A stretch of DNA of 64,000 nucleotides, from the NCBI GenBank assembly GCA_963556495.2, contig OY747721.1, forward strand, positions 10,742,649 through 10,806,648, given 5' to 3'. Positions 1 through 11,363 of the stretch are shown in pieces. The notes beneath the pieces are model-generated. The model was not told where the DNA came from. It was given only the letters and a program-made list of their open reading frames with translations, and made no database searches. This stretch comes from Valencia hispanica (Eukaryota; Chordata; Actinopteri; Cyprinodontiformes; Valenciidae). Both the position numbers and the translations under genes were made by a program. Position 1 is the first letter of the stretch; each line of letters begins with the position of its first letter.

Positions 1-3000
1 TATAGTAGATAATTAAGTTAAATTCAGTTTATTTTTATAGCACTGATTCACAACAGATGTCATCTCAAGACACTTTAAAAGTAATTTCAATACAATCATA
101 CAAAGATTCTAATCAGTAGAAAAGTCTTCTATTTAAGGAATCCCAGCAGATTGCATTGAGACATTGACTTGAGGTTGTGCCCCGTTCATGCAGACTCCAA
201 CCACAGCAATCCCCCACAGAGGAAAAACTCCCCTTAAACAGGAAGAAACCTCCAGCAGAACCTGGCTCAGTACGGGCAGCCATCTGCCACGACTGGCTGG
301 GGGTTCGAGAAGACAGAGCAGAAACACAGAAAGAACAGAAGAACTGATGTAAGAGTACTCTCTATGTTACAGAAAGTGAAAAGTTGATAACAGGACACAG
401 TGGATGTTCAGCCACTGGGAGCATCATCCAAGTCAATGCCCCCCGTCCAACAGGGCATTGTAGCTGAGCAGAATACCAGACCAGCTGTACCTTCTATGGA
501 GAGAAAAACACTCAGAAAAAACAAAGTTAACAGTTAAAATAACAGCAAAAAAATACAACTGGACAGTAATACCAGAGAAAAGTAGCAGAGTGCAGAAAAG
601 TAGTCAGTCTGTCCTCCAGCAGTCTAAGCCTATAGCAGCATAACTACAGAGATAGCTCAGGATGACCTTAGCCACTCTAACTATAAGCTTTATCAAAAAG
701 GAAAGTTTTAAGCCTGGCCTTAAAAGTAAACAGAGTGTCTGCCTCACGGACTAAAGCTGGGAGCTGGTTCCACAGGAGAGGAGCCTGATTACTAAAACAT
801 CTGCCTCCCATTCTACTTTTAGAAATCCTAGGAACCACCAGTAAACATGCAGTCTGAGAGCAAAGTGCTCTGTTAGGAACATATGGAACAATTAGATCTC
901 TGATGTATGATGGAGCTTTATTATTAAGGGCTTTGTATGTAAGAAGAAGGATCTTAAATTCTATTCTGGATTTAACAGGGAGCCAATGAAGGGAAGCTAA
1001 AACAGGTGAAATGTGATCTCTCTTTTTAATATTCATCAGAACTCTTGCTGCCGCATTTTGGATCAACAGAAGGCTTTTAATTGCATTTTGTGGAGTACCT
1101 GATTGTAAAGAATTACAGTAGTCCAGCCTTGAAGTAAAGAATGCATGGACTAGTTTCTCAGCATCACTCCTGGACAGGATGTTTCTATTTTAATAATATT
1201 AGGTGAAAGAAGGAAATACTAGAAACATGTTTAATATGGGATTTGAATGTCAAGTCTTGATGAAAGATAACACTCAGCTTGCTTTACGTTAATACTGGAG
1301 GCCAATTTAATGCCATCCAGATGAGGTGATTGACTAAGCCGATCCTTTATCAGAGCTTCTGGTCCAATTTATATCTCTTCAGAATTTAAAAGCAGACATT
1401 TTTGAGTCATCTAGGTTATTATGTCTTCCAGACATGCCTGTAATCTACCTAACTGACTGGATTCATCAGGATTTATGGATAAATATGTTGTGCATCATTG
1501 GCATAACTGTGAAAATGCGTCCCATGCTGTCTAATAATTTTACCAATTGGAAGTATATATATAGTTAAAAAAAATTGGTTCAAGCACAGAACCCTGTGGT
1601 ACTCCACAAGTAACCCTTGAGAGTGAAGAAGATGTATCATTTAGATGAACAAATATGATTTAAACCAGCCTAGTGCTGTTCCTTTGATCCCTGCAACATG
1701 TTCAAGCCTTTCTAAGAGAATATTATGATCGACTGTGTCAAAAGCAGCACTGAGATCTAACAAAACCAGAACAGACACCAGTCCATTATCTGAGGCCATG
1801 AGAATATCATTAGTAACCTTCACCAGTGCTGTTTCAGTGCTATGATGAGCTCTAAAACCTGACTGAAACTCTTCAAACAGGTCGTTACTGTTTAGATGCT
1901 CACAGACTTGATTAGCAACTATTTTCTCAAGGATTTTAGATAAGAAAGGAAAGTTAGATATACATACCCTTTCCAAAAAATGTGAACATCATGAAAAACT
2001 TTATTTCCATAATTCCATTGAAAACGTTAAACTTCCATACATTATTGATTCAAGTGTTTAGTTTATTTTTACATAATTTGGGCTTCCAGCTCATAAAACC
2101 CACGGAAACAGGAATTAAAAAATTTTTTTTGAATACTTTGAAGTAGTCCAGTAGTCCAGCCTTGAGGTAACAAATGCATGGACTAGTTTCTCAGCATCAC
2201 TCCTGGACAGGATGTTTCTAATTTTAGCATTATTCCGGAGGTGAAAGAAGGAAATCCTAGAAACCTGTTTAATATGGGATTTAAATGTCAAGTCTTGGTC
2301 AAAAATAATGCTGAAGTTCTTTACGTTATTACTGGGGGCCAATTTAATGCCATCCAGATGAAGGGATTGACTAATCAGTTTCTTTTTTAGAACTTCTGGT
2401 CCAAAGACAGCAACTTCTGTCTTGTCAGAATTTAAAAGCAAAAAGTTTAGATTCATCCATGTTTTTATGTCTTCCAGACATGCCTGTAATCTACCTAACT
2501 GACTGGGTTCATCAGGATTTATGGATAAATATAGTTGTGTATCATCGGCATAGCTGTGGAAATTTATCCCATGCTGTCTAATGATTCTACCAATTGGAAG
2601 CATATATATGGTGAAAAGAATCGGTCCAAGCACAGTTGTTGTCAAGTCTGCAGTCTTCCCCATATTGAACCTAACTTAGACAATAGAACCAAAGTGAAGC
2701 AATTCAATGACACCTGAGAAAACCTGTGCAGGTGCTTTGAGTTTAGTAGATCAGTAGTGTGTGACACTTAGTTTAAAACATTCATGCCCTGTAAAAATTG
2801 GGCCGATTTCTTCACAGTATATTATTTTTTCAATTCCTGTTTTAGTGGGTTTTATGAGCTGTAAGCCCACATTATGTACAAATAAACAACTAAATACTTG
2901 AAACCGTTTAAGTTCTGGGCCCTGAATCTATAATCTGTGGACGTTTAACGTTTTGAATGGAATTGTGGAAATAAATAAGCTTTTCCATGATATTCAAATA

Positions 3001-3195
3001 TTTAGGAAAGGGTCTGTAGTTAACTAAGTCATCTTGAGGGAAGGTTTCTTAAGTAAAGGTTTAATTACAGTAACCTTAAATTCCTGTGGTACGTAACCAT
3101 TTACTAAGGATAGATTCATCTTATCTAAAATGGGGCCAGGAACCAAAGGGAACACTTCCTTAAATAATTTGGAGAAAGATGTCTAAGCTTTGTTA
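1..3195 (-). mobile_element. L2/CR1-group LINE remnant, interrupted by a Tc1-like element
   Basis: Minus-strand reverse transcriptase fragments are visible: the palm [13 protein letters not shown] and the finger segment [15 protein letters not shown] at 1641-1976. The C-terminal part QNAAARVL through SLHWLPV, ending RLKTFLFDKAY, is at 677-1066. The 5' part continues at about 3003-3195. The LINE 3' end lies near base 20, so the element is 5'-truncated. The bases 1981-3002 are a later insertion. Many frameshifts make it a pseudogene. Confidence 0.8.
1981..3002. mobile_element. Tc1-like long-inverted-repeat element enclosing a LINE fragment
   Basis: The ends are inverted copies of each other. 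Bases 1981-2150 match, in reverse, 2815-3002, sharing blocks such as TTTTATGAGCTG and GAATTNTGGAAATAAA. Between them, 2150-2660 (minus strand) is a second copy of the LINE reverse transcriptase segment ([21 protein letters not shown]) that is also present at about 1140-1600 in the host LINE. No transposase remains. Confidence 0.65.
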
Positions 3196-3204
3196 TGATC
3201 CTAC

Positions 3205-4025
3205 AAAGGTGTGTTAAAGACTTCTGCCTTGACAGTTGTCCACCAGACTATAATTGACACCTTCCATAGAACAGTAAGGAACAACAGATCGCTGCAAAAA
3301 AATATTGGAAAGTTCAGTGGAAGGACAAAGTGTCCCTTTTGGTAACTGAAGCTAAATCCATTTAAGGGGGGCTGGAGTCACCACACAGAAATGTTTTCAA
3401 TACATGGACTACAACCGTTCCAATCATTGTGTTAAACCACTCCTGAACCAGAGACAACATCAGAAGACTCTATCTAAGGCTAAGGAACCATGTTCTCTAG
3501 TGTCGGTTCACTGTGTTTTCTCAAGTCAAAGCCAATGCAGCCATCTACCAGGATATTAAAAAGATCCTCAAGCTTCACTCTGCTGACACGCTTTATGGAG
3601 ATGATGACTGGATCTTTCCCTTAGAGTCTATTGTGGGGTTTTGGTTATAAGGAAGATGAGAGACACCAGAAGCAATGATGCAGATGAGCCGAAGGCCGCT
3701 TTTAAAGGAACCTAGGCTTCCTTAACACAGGCTCATCACCTCCATGCCACACTGCATTGATGCAGTAATTTATGCAAAAGGAGTACGGAATGCATATAGT
3801 GGACAGAACATTAACATACTTTTCTTGAAGCTGAGATTTCTCTTTTATAGATCCCTTTTTATTGGTCAGATGTAATATTCTTATTTTCAAGAAACCGGAA
3901 TTTTGGGCTTTCCTTAGCTATAAATTGTTATAATCCAAACTTGAAGAAAGAAACGATTTTAACATATCATTCTATATAACTATATTACTGATATACTAAA
4001 ATAGGTGAAAAGAATAATTTAAAAA
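3205..4025 (+). pseudogene. Tc1-like transposase remnant
   Basis: Plus-strand sequence reads as decayed Tc1/mariner transposase. Recognisable blocks are TTGACAGTTGTCC, GTTCAGTGGAAGGACAAAGT, a stretch around AATGCAGCCATCTACCAGGA, and GAAGATGAGAGACACCAGA near the C-terminus. The trailing end (3840-4025) resembles the long inverted repeat of the 1981-3002 element. No open frame remains. Same family as 53226-53905. Confidence 0.6.
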
Positions 4026-4027
4026 CC

Positions 4028-4090
4028 CACCGATTGCGGGTCAAATTCCTACCACCTGAGCCACAGTCGCCCCACAGTACCCCCAACATC
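4028..4090 (-). repeat. tRNA-like SINE head fragment
   Basis: On the minus strand a short piece reads CTGTGGCTCAGGTGGTAG..., close to a pol III A box, and continues to a degenerate GACCCGCAATCGG. No acceptor stem or full cloverleaf is present, so it is a repeat fragment and not a tRNA gene. Confidence 0.4.
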
Positions 4091-5284
4091 TGTTATCCTG
4101 CTCCTCTCCTGTGGAACCAGCCCCTATTCAATGTTTGTAACTCATTTTTTAAAAGTTGTTGGGATAAAATGATCTGACCACACAAACAAGGAGGACATTT
4201 GGCAAAGACATCTACTTTAAACCTTTTTTTCATATAGACATCTATGCACTTCTGTGTTGAGATATTGTATGTGTCCAACTTTTAATTGTGCTTCATCAGT
4301 GATGCATTTTATTTAGGCCCTTGAAATGCTGGTGAAAACTAATTAATGTTCCAATATACCCGATTTACCCTCCCTCCAGTTTTCTACAGTAACTAAACCT
4401 GAATAACATTCTATAAAACAAGACGAGCTGTTAAAGCTGATCCATCCCACCACCTGAATGTTATTTACCCGTTAGGTCAAAAATCCTTCAGACTGTGGGA
4501 AGACGCTGTGCCCGAGACGTTATGAACCACAGAGTTTCATCACTTGCCATCACAAATAAGATTTGTTTTCCCACAGGTCCAATTTATAACTTTTTTATCT
4601 CCAAGAATGCATTCCCTGCGTATGAGATCCATCTCATTCACAGACCTGCCTGCTCTTTGCTCCACGGCAGCTGTGTTACATGAAACTTATTTCAACGGGG
4701 ACAGAAAGCAGGCAGAGCTTGGTAGCCAGCCAGGGATTTCATTTCATGCATTGCAGTGAGGATTGAACGCGTCAATGGTGTGAATGAAGAAGTACACTGA
4801 GGCTGCAGGGCTTCAGGTGGGAACTGGGGACGGACAGCTGTTGCATGTGGACATTTATTTCTTTGGAAGAATGCATACTCTGATTTCCACACTAACAATT
4901 ATTATATGCATTAAAATATTTATAGACCAGTGTTCATAACTTGTGATTTTCTTTAGAGGATCACCGTAGATGCACCTTGAACCCAGCGACCCCAGTTGGT
5001 GCAACAGAACCTGACCCTTAATAACAAAGCAGCGACCACATCCCCTCAAAACTCTCGTAAAACTGCAGGATGTTTTCTTTAACTTGAAATATGGAAAACA
5101 AAGTCACGCCTTTTCATGGAGCGTTTTCTGTCTGGAGGGCTGGGGCCTCTGTGTTGGAACAACAACCTTATCCTAAATCTCTATTACAAAGCACCAACTA
5201 CCAGGTTCAGTTGGCTATGTTGCACCTCTGAGGTTTTTACTTGATTCTTGGTGAGAAACACCAAAATGTGTGGCTGACAAGTTC
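4091..5284. other. Intergenic, nothing recognised
   Basis: Only short open frames with no family resemblance and no flanking splice logic. No repeat was identified by eye. Confidence 0.5.
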
Positions 5285-5423
5285 TGAAAGATCTACACCA
5301 CCTTTCAAAAGCATTAATACCCCTTCACAGTTTTTTTCACAACTACAAACTTCATAGGATCTTATTTGGATTATATGTCATAGACCAAAAGAAAGTAGCT
5401 TAATGCATTACTGAATTATTTAA

Positions 5424-5454
<31 letters not shown>

Positions 5455-6110
5455 TGTAAAGAATACAGCACAACAGCAAAAATGTTTAAGATATGGTCTT
5501 CCACCTTATTTGACAGGCAGGGCAAGGAGAGCATTAATCAGAGTAGCAACTCTGGAGGAGCTGCAGAGATCCACGGCTCATGTGGGAGAATCTGTTGACA
5601 GGACATCTTGTAGTGCAGAATAAAGCCACTGTGGGAAGAAAACTATTTAAAAAACAGTATTAGTTTGCTGCACACTATGTATTAAACAAAGAAAACAGAA
5701 GTAGATGTTCTGGTCAGATGAAACTAAAATGTAACTTTTTGACCAATGTCCAAAGCGCACATTGGAGAAAGAAAGACCAACACCAAACACATTATGTTGC
5801 ATCATCCTGCAGGGACGTTTTTATTTAAGAATACCCATCTGTTGGAGTGACCTATTCAATGTTTTGACCTAAATCCAATTGAGAATCTGTAGACAAGACC
5901 TGTTGGTTCAAATACAAATGCACACTTAACTTACACATTCTTAATTTTGTGAAACATTTTAGAAAATTATGTATAATTTCCTTCCACTTCACACCTGTGT
6001 GCCACTTTTTGTTGGTCTTTTACATAAAATACATATACATTTATGGCTGTAACGTGAAACATTTCACACAGTAGGAAGATTTTTGAAGTACACTGTAATT
6101 CGCAGAATGG
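5285..6110 (+). mobile_element. Tc1-like transposon remnant
   Basis: The left end has the ...AAAAGCATTAATACCCC and GATCTTATTTGGATTATATG blocks typical of the teleost Tc1-like family with AAAGTATTC termini. Internal transposase DNA (GGAGGAGCTGCAGAGATCCA at about 5560) and a right end near 5985-6110 (TTGGTCTTTTACATAAAATA) are recognisable. A (TA)n tract at 5423-5446 sits inside. No coding frame survives. Confidence 0.65.
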
Positions 6111-7738
6111 GTAGCATTTGGAAAAATGAAAATAGTCACTGAAGTTTCAAAATGTTTGGCAAGCAAACTGATGGTCGAAGAAGGATTGAGCCATACAGGT
6201 GACATTTTTTTGGTTAGATTTGGATCAGTTATTTTTTAGTCTATTTTTGTACTTTATCACTGAAAGGAGCCTGGTGAAGAAACACGAGATAAATCATGGG
6301 ATTTATCAGGACGCAAAACTACTCAGACAGCCTCTGAAAGTAAACTACTGTGCCTCTAGATCAATACAGGGATATAGCGTCAGACTGATTTCATTAACCA
6401 ACACGGAGTAGCAGAACGCAAGATAGTACACTCTTGATGAATCCATTCGACATGGATTAGATTAGCCTCCATTGCTTCTATTCAAATCTTTGGGTGTGAA
6501 AATAACTGTGGAAAAGGTTGTATTGTGTGCACTTCCTTCCTGCTTTCTTTGTACTTTTCCCACAGTCTGGAAGAATATTGTCCGCCACTTGGAGTCTGCT
6601 GTCAGGTCTCTTGGTATTATTCCTTGTAGTGCAGCTTTTGTTTGCAGATATTCATTGAAATTATTTAGGCAAACCCAGTGGAATTGGTTGCCTCCTGTGC
6701 TCATATATCTTATATAAAAAGTTTTTTTCAGGTGAAAGAAATGCAAAAAAAGGACTTTGGAGAGCATATAAGTGGCACTTCAGATAGCTTAAAATGATCT
6801 CAGAGAGAGCAGTTCTGAATCCAACTTTAGCGTGTGTGATTTGTACAATGGTTCGCCCACTTTCACCAGAGCACCCTTGACCACTGAACAGCAACATCCC
6901 ACACATCCTGATGTACAATCAGCCCGCTGGATTCAACTAAGTGGAGCGGGTTATGGTCGACCTTAGAGCTCGACCCCATATGAACACAGGCAGAGAGACA
7001 GAGGTTTAAGTCGTCATCTGCAGTGACCCCTGTATCGGCCGGGCCTAAGGCGGAGAAACAAAAGACCTACAAGAGATCCTTTTGCTAGCTTTTATATCTC
7101 TATGAAGGATTTCCAGCTTTGTAGACTTGGAAATTACTTTACTTTCGGACAGTTATTTCGAAGTGTAACAGTAGCAACAAGGTATTGTTTTTACAACTGG
7201 GAGCAGTTGATCAGCATCTCAAAAGCTCAAATAATACCTGAACCCTAAATCCCAGAGGAGTTAAAAAGCAGGCTTCATGGATGCAGAGCAGACCAAAGAG
7301 CAGAGAGAGAGAGAAGTTCAAACCATCTCTTCCATCATTTCGCCAACTCCAATCTCGCTCTGTCTGACTTTCTAACCATACAGCCAGACAGAGATTTCAA
7401 AAGAAACACAAAAGCAAAAGAGGTGGATTAGCAGCAGCGTTGACACAGTTACCTTGAAAAGTAAATCGATAAGTGAATATTCGATTAAATAGTATTTTAC
7501 TTTACTGAATACTTGATTTCTAAAGTAACTGAGATTACAAATTACTTCATTAGCAGCTGCTGACAACATCCACCGACCCCAAAGCAACATCAATGTTTCT
7601 TCTGACATTTCAAGTTTAACTTAAAAACTATTTCCTGACAAAAAATACATCTTTCTTAGAAAAATAAAATAAAGACTTGAAGTCTTTCTTGACTTAACCT
7701 AAGATAAATACTTTTTATATATATATTTTAAAAAACAC
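6111..7738. other. Intergenic, no gene recognised
   Basis: Short unrelated open frames only. The 7420-7610 part is rich in AGTAACT/ATTACTT words and could be the edge of the neighbouring hAT remnant, but no clean inverted repeat was seen. Confidence 0.4.
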
Positions 7739-7985
7739 TTATTGGTTTTGCACCAAAATCCAGCTGTTTGGGTGGTGGGGGACCTCCTGCATTAGTTGCA
7801 GATCTCTGCTTTGCACTACCCGGTGGGACTTTCTCTGTAACTTTGACTGTGCCGTGCTGTGATTCCATATGTTTTTCTTCAAATTTGACAGTATTTTTGA
7901 AACTGGATAAGACTTTGTCACCAGCACGGAGCGTACAGTGAACCTTATTGTTTTCATCTTTAGCCTAGACAAGCTCAAAATAGTG
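7739..7985 (-). pseudogene. hAT/ZBED-type BED zinc-finger remnant
   Basis: Read on the minus strand in one frame this gives KVHCTLRAGDKVLSSFKNT, then FEEKHMESQHGTVKVTEK, the pattern of a BED finger (C..C...H....H) from hAT transposases. The second cysteine reads arginine. The sequence is followed by a PPPPKQLDF tail. No DDE catalytic region was found next to it. Confidence 0.5.
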
Positions 7986-8439
7986 AGTATTTCCAGCTAG
8001 AAAACGTGCATTGCTCTCCTCCCTCCACTCAATAGCTCAAAAATGCTGCCGTCATCCAGGACATGTTACTGTGGAATATTGTCTCTGCTGGCTAGAAATT
8101 GAACTGTTAACATGTCATGACAGTCATGAGCCTGTCAAAGCAAGTCTTCAGTTAGAGGCTTTTTCAGATTTGGTGCAAGACTGACTGCTACTGGAGATCC
8201 TTCTTACAATAGAATTAGGTTGCACATATTACATCTTCCCTTATGGAGATGGACTTTCCTTGTAGGAGTTTCATTCAACCTGTTTTGTTTTGCATCATTG
8301 CGTGATATCCAGTAGTCATTTGTCTCTGGTCAATAAAAGGTGATGTTGAAGCCTTGTTAAAGCATCTGCTAAGATTTCAGTCTGGAGTCTGGTCCAGGAT
8401 GTGAACTTCTATGTTTTATCCTCTCCTTTTCCACCTTCT

Positions 8440-10065
8440 TTCTTCAGGACACTGGGATAAAGTACCCGCAGTTCTCAACAAAAGACACAGTCCTGTTGTG
8501 CGTCCTGCCATTATAATCTTTTTTCAAACATGAGGTCATCCAGCCACTGTTGAAGAAACCAGGCTTAGAAAGGAACAACCTCTCAAATTTTCGTCCGATT
8601 TCCAAAGCTTTTTTTATCAAAAGTCATGGGGAAAGTTGTGTACGACCAATCAATGCAGCACCTGGATGAACATGGTATATTAGGCCATTTCCAGTCTGGT
8701 TTCAATATTTGTGTACTAAATGACATTCTAACTACTAACGATTTAGGTTATGTTCTTCTCCTACTTCTTGACCTCTCAGCGGCATTCGATACTGTCGATC
8801 ACATCATCCTGATTGAGCATTTGGACTCTTGGGTCGGTCTAAAGGGCGTAGTGTTGGACTGGTTTAGTTCATACCTGGCTGACAGAAGCTTTAGTGTCTA
8901 TATAAACAATTACTCCTCTTCATCTGTCCCGCTTACCTGGGGGATTCCCCAGGGTTCAGTACTGGGACCCCTTCTTTTTACCATTTATATTCTCCAATTA
9001 GATTATATTCTGAGAAAACACAAGGTCAGTTATCATATCTATGCTGATGATTGCCAAATCTACCTTTCCATAAATCTTCATCATCTGACCCATTCTATTT
9101 TGGACTGTCTGAAAGACTGTCTGGCTTCCAATTTTCTACTTTTAAGTGAGAGAAAAACGGAAGCTATTCTCTTCACTTCTAAAAAATGTGCCACCCCAAT
9201 CCCGGATCTCTCATCTCTTTCCATCAATTTCAAGTCCTGTGTAACCAGTTTGGGTGTTCAACTTTATTCTCATTTTTCCATGCTGCCTCAAGTTAATGCC
9301 AAGTTAATGCCACCATCAAATCCTGTTTTTTTCCCAACTCCGTCGTATTACCCAGTTTAAACACATTCTTAAGAGAAAACATGGAATCAGTCATTCATGC
9401 ATTCATCACATCTAGACTTGACTATGCAAATTCTATCCTTTTTGGAGTTCTAAATTGACCACCTGCAGAAAGTTCAGAATGCAGCAGCACGTTTTCTCAC
9501 TAACACGGACAGACGATCTCACATCACTCCAATTTTGGCCAAATTACACTGGCTTCCCGTTGTGTACCATATTCAGTTTAAAATTTTACTGTTTACAAAG
9601 CTCTTCATATTCTGGCTCCCTCCTACCTCTCAGAATTGCTCATTAATTAGAATCCCCCCCCCCCCCCCCATGCATTGAGGTCTGACCATTTGCTTTTACA
9701 AACTCCAAAAACAAACTCCAAATCTCGTGGGAAACGTGCTTTTACATTTGTCGGTCCGACATTATGGAACAAACTTTCACTTTTGGTGAGACAATCCACC
9801 TCTGTAATTACTTATAAATCGCGACTGAAAGCCCATTATTTTATCTTAGCCTTCAGTGGCTGACGTCTGTTTTATTGGTTGTGATAACACTTTTAAGTAT
9901 TCTATATTTTACTTCCACTATTTATATTGTACCTTTACCAAGTTTAATTCAATGTTGGGGTATTTACTTGTTGTAATTTATTATATTATTTTGTCTGTGT
10001 TCTTTCTCAATTTTAATGTACAGCACTTTGGTCAGCTATCATGCTGTTTGTTGACTTGATTATAA
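8440..10065 (+). mobile_element. L2/CR1-group LINE, 5'-truncated
   Basis: An open frame at 8626-9360 (244 residues) holds reverse transcriptase motifs: [15 protein letters not shown] (motif A), [17 protein letters not shown] (motif B) and YADDCQIYLS (motif C; YADD). Upstream, at about 8530-8610, a decayed VIQPLLKKPGL...NFRPIS segment joins it. Downstream the C-terminal part is frameshifted (9360-9870) and contains a run of 16 C at 9654-9669. The tail ends at about 10065 with TGTACAGCACTTTGG. Confidence 0.8.
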
Positions 10066-10439
10066 TGCTTATTAGCACAAAACCTCCAGGTCTGCAGGTC
10101 TTCCAAAGATACTGTACACTGTACTTTCTTCAATGCTGACTAATCAAACTTGAGGTGTTCTGTTCCGTGGTCTTGTTTTCTTCTTGTACAGTGTATACAA
10201 TATATTATGTATTAGTGTTTTATTGTGTTCTTTTGTATTGGGCAGGCTGCAAATCTATTTACAATTAGGGATAATACAGTTACTATTGATCATTGGAACC
10301 GTCAATATGTCTATGGTAGCCACAACAGCAAAATTGGCAAAAAATAGCTTCATGTAAACAGAGAACTCCCATAGTCCTCTCATGATCTATATATATGTGA
10401 ATTCTAGATGCATAAAATGTTACAGAAAGGACCTTGGTC

Positions 10440-10515
10440 TGGAGGGGGGGGATATCTCCAGCAATCGTCGGGTGAGAGGCAGGGTACATCCTAGGCAGGT
10501 CACCAGTAGTTTTCT
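10440..10515 (+). repeat. Short interspersed repeat (GAGGCAGGGTACATCC family), copy 1
   Basis: Contains GAGAGGCAGGGTACATCC then AGGCAGGTCACCAG. Similar words occur at 46355-46470 and 51590-51695, so this is a dispersed family in this genome. Class unknown. Confidence 0.45.
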
Positions 10516-10590
10516 TTTTACTTAAAATGTAAAAATATTTTTCATGTTATATAGCTTAAACATCTCCTGAGGATATGTACAACTCAAACC

Positions 10591-11363
10591 CGTTAAGTCA
10601 GTGTTTCTCAAACTATGGGGCGAGCCCCACTAGTGGGGCGCAGAGGTATTGGAGGTGGGGCGTGACATCAACGGGATTTAAATAGTTTCCCCCCCCTAGA
10701 TTCTGTCGTTGTGAATGTTTCACTGCACTGTAAATTAAATCAACCAGCTCCCCCCTCTCACAAAATTAAACATACTCAAATAAATTAGCTATTGTGATCA
10801 TCATTGTATACAGAACCAGGACCTGGAACATCGGGCTGGGAGTTTGACGTTGGAATATATCGCAGCAGAACAAAACAAGCTGAAGTAGCCGCATTATCAG
10901 AGATTCCATCTACAAAATGTAAAAAATATCTAAAAAGATCAGGGAACGTTTCAGAGTCAGAGAAGTCACACGGTCAACCACAGAGGAAAAACAGGGATGA
11001 GTATCTTGCTCTTTATTTATTTAATTTTTTTCATTGTATTTTGTATTTTTGAAAGCTTTGCATTTGTGATAAAACTACAACTTTTATTTTCTCCAACTGT
11101 GAGCTGAAGTTCTACATGTAGCAACTACTGACAGCATATATATCTGAGCCGGTTTTATACCAGTGCGCAACCCCTTTTTCCAACTAATTTATACCCATAA
11201 AAACTTGTAGACTAACTCGGCTATTTAAATAAATAAAACACTTTAAAAATCAGGCGTGGTCACCATTCTGTTGGGCCAATAAAAGCAGGGGGGGCTTGTG
11301 TATGCTCCTTTGTCCAAAGTGGGGAATGATAAAAAAAAAAGTTTGAGAAACACTGCGTTAAGC
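10591..11363 (+). mobile_element. hAT-type transposon with 8-bp target duplication
   Basis: Terminal inverted repeats CAGTGTTTCTCAAACT (from 10599) and AGTTTGAGAAACACTG (to 11355) are flanked by CGTTAAGT (10591-10598) and CGTTAAGC (11356-11363), 7 of 8 identical. That is the hAT hallmark. Inside, 10804-11052 is an 82-codon open frame. Its RKNRDEYLALYLF resembles the N-terminus of Charlie/ZBED5-like hAT transposases, but the catalytic part is missing, so the element is non-autonomous. Confidence 0.8.

Noticed and set aside
4028..4090. A tRNA gene
   Set aside because: Only an A-box-like word and a degenerate second half are present; no acceptor stem or anticodon loop can be formed.
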